Part shown: in pieces, positions 62,609-64,000 of the stretch
Numbering within the stretch: the first letter of the stretch is position 1
Layout of the letters: every line of letters begins with the position of its first letter
NCBI RefSeq assembly: GCF_014253075.1
Contig: NZ_JACLZJ010000003.1
Location: forward strand, 470,628 to 534,627
DNA: 64,000 nucleotides
Origin: Ochrobactrum sp. CM-21-5
GTDB taxonomy: Bacteria > Pseudomonadota > Alphaproteobacteria > Rhizobiales > Rhizobiaceae
Direction: 5' to 3'
The notes under the pieces: model-generated
Told to the model about the DNA's origin: nothing
Database searches by the model: none
Seen by the model: only the letters and a program-made list of their open reading frames with translations
Program-made: the position numbers and the translations under genes

Positions 62609-63988
62609 ATGAAGCATGAAACTGCCATCAAGCAAGGCACATCCGCACCGCCGGATGGATTGCCCAGGCCGAGAATTTACTGGGCATGGGCTACCTTGAT
62701 GGTCGGACTGACCCTTGCAGTCATCGACGGCACCATCGCCAACGTCGCATTACCCACGATTGCCGCTGATTTTTCTGCCGGTCCTGCCGCGTCGATCTGG
62801 ATTGTCAATGGCTACCAGCTGGCCATCGTTGTCACTTTGCTGCCGCTTGCTGCCCTCGGTGAAATCTATGGCTATCGGCGCGTCTATCTGGCGGGAGTGT
62901 CCCTCTTTACCATTGCGTCAGTGGCATGCGTATTCTCGCGATCGCTTGAAGCATTAACGCTCGCCCGTATCGTGCAGGGTTTGGGCGCGGCGGGTCTTAT
63001 GAGCGTCAACACCGCCCTCCTGCGCTATACCGTTCCACAAGCAAAATTTGGAACTGCGATTGGTCTCAACGCACTTTTTGTTGCAGTCTCTGCAACCATA
63101 GGCCCGACGCTTGCCGGCGTCATCCTCTCTTCACTGAGCTGGCCGTGGCTGTTCGTCATCAATGTTCCGCTCGGCATCATCGCTGTCGCCATGGGTATCA
63201 AAAGTCTGCCCGAAAATGACCGATCTTCGCGCCAGTTCGATGCAATAAGCGCTATTCTAAGCGCGCTCGCCATCGGGCTTCTGATAACCACCATCGACAG
63301 CGCCGGTAACGACATCAGTTCGGCCATCGTGCTGTTGCAAGCCATTGGTTGCGTTACAGCGGGCGCGCTCCTGATACGTCGCTCCCTTCAAGCGGACGAC
63401 CCTCTTCTACCTTTGGACCTGCTACGAATACCTGTATTTACCTTGTCGATTTGCACCTCGATCATATCCTTTCTGGCACAGATGATGGCTTTCGTATCAC
63501 TGCCCTTTCTGTTTCAGACGGTATTTGGCTTCAAGCCGATAGAAGTCGGTTTTCTCATGATGCCTTGGCCGATAGCGCTTGCTGTGGTCGCACCTCTTTC
63601 CGGGCGGCTTTCGGACAAATATTCGCCTGCTGGCTTGGGTCTGCTTGGTCTGTTGACCTTTGCAATTGGGTTGGCGCTGGTGGGGCTGCTTCCGGCACAG
63701 CCGACCATTGTGGACATCTGCTGGCGGATGGCTGTCTGCGGTGTCGGCTTTGGCCTGTTTCAAGCGCCGAACAACCGGATGATGATTACCTCGACGCCGC
63801 GTGCACGCAGTGGTGCGGCGAGCGGGATGCTAGGTACGGCACGCCTGCTTGGCCAATCTCTTGGAGCGGCTTTTGTCGCGTTTTTGCTTGGGCGTTGGGG
63901 ATTGCAGGGGACGCCGTCGATCCTGTTCATTGCATCTGGCTTTGCGCTCATTGCGTCGATTGTGAGCGTCCTGCGCCTTAGGCTCTGA
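62609..63988 (+). CDS. DHA2-type MFS multidrug efflux transporter
   Basis: A 459-residue, probably 14-helix drug:proton antiporter of the EmrB/QacA group. VIDGTIANVALPTIAADF in the first helix, VNGYQLAIVVTLLPLAALGE, RIVQGLGAAGLMSVNTALLR and LSGRLSDKY are the expected motif D1, A and C regions. The ATG at 62609 is weakly preceded by GCATGACTGGTCGATGAC. It lies near the window end as an apparently single gene. Confidence 0.92.
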   Translation: MKHETAIKQGTSAPPDGLPRPRIYWAWATLMVGLTLAVIDGTIANVALPTIAADFSAGPAASIWIVNGYQLAIVVTLLPLAALGEIYGYRRVYLAGVSLFTIASVACVFSRSLEALTLARIVQGLGAAGLMSVNTALLRYTVPQAKFGTAIGLNALFVAVSATIGPTLAGVILSSLSWPWLFVINVPLGIIAVAMGIKSLPENDRSSRQFDAISAILSALAIGLLITTIDSAGNDISSAIVLLQAIGCVTAGALLIRRSLQADDPLLPLDLLRIPVFTLSICTSIISFLAQMMAFVSLPFLFQTVFGFKPIEVGFLMMPWPIALAVVAPLSGRLSDKYSPAGLGLLGLLTFAIGLALVGLLPAQPTIVDICWRMAVCGVGFGLFQAPNNRMMITSTPRARSGAASGMLGTARLLGQSLGAAFVAFLLGRWGLQGTPSILFIASGFALIASIVSVLRLRL

Positions 63989-64000
63989 CGGCGGTTTCAG

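Overview
This 64 kb window is ordinary chromosomal backbone from an alphaproteobacterium of the order Hyphomicrobiales. The best fit is the Brucella/Ochrobactrum group. The evidence is protein-level: the glucokinase, DapD, DapE, LepA and GpmA sequences look like that group, and the order ubiE-ubiB-coaBC, the overlapping def-fmt-truA run and the TRAP-TAXI genes followed by a DUF1850 gene also fit. Several catabolic and efflux operons suggest the free-living (Ochrobactrum-type) side of the group, but this is inference. No prophage, insertion sequence, CRISPR array or rRNA was seen. Two tRNA genes are present (Leu-CAG and Ser-GGA).

Layout. 0-12 kb is mostly housekeeping: dapD, a LapG-like periplasmic cysteine protease, dapE with a membrane protein, def-fmt-truA, rmuC, an AT-rich orphan ORF, lepA, an NDUFA9-like protein and uppP. 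12-24 kb holds a GST-queG-SDR run, a Bcr/CflA efflux pump, mepA, mgsA, glk, an msbA-dapB-gpmA operon, tRNA-Leu and a DHFR-like protein. 24-33 kb carries a TRAP-TAXI uptake system (binding protein, fused permease, DUF1850 protein), then a lipid-flavoured group: lysoplasmalogenase overlapping an aldehyde dehydrogenase, an EEP-family hydrolase, cardiolipin synthase and an HdeD-like protein. 33-45 kb has prfC, an ECF41 sigma factor with its AhpD-like partner and a recognisable ECF41 promoter, a ubiE-ubiB-coaBC operon whose CoaBC has an extra N-terminal ribbon-helix-helix domain, upp, slyX-GNAT, msrA, tRNA-Ser and an ArsR/SRPBCC pair behind a perfect palindrome.

45-64 kb is more accessory. It contains a beta-class GST, a membrane-anchored DUF2778 (L,D-transpeptidase-like) protein, lhgO and a DEDDh exonuclease. 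A nine-gene minus-strand catabolic operon follows (GntR regulator, aldehyde dehydrogenase, SDR, dipeptide-type ABC transporter, amidase). The window ends with a LysR regulator divergent from an exported ankyrin protein, a nucleoside deaminase and a CynX-type transporter, and then a DHA2-type efflux pump.

The most notable signals are these: the ECF41 module with its own -35/-10 motif 18 bp beyond coaBC; the FitA-like RHH domain fused to CoaBC; the uncharacterised GntR-controlled amide/alcohol/aldehyde operon with a palindrome that also argues for a TTG start; the lysoplasmalogenase-aldehyde dehydrogenase overlap; and intercistronic hairpins placed directly after both solute-binding-protein genes. 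All functional statements rest on motif reading and family knowledge; no database search was run.
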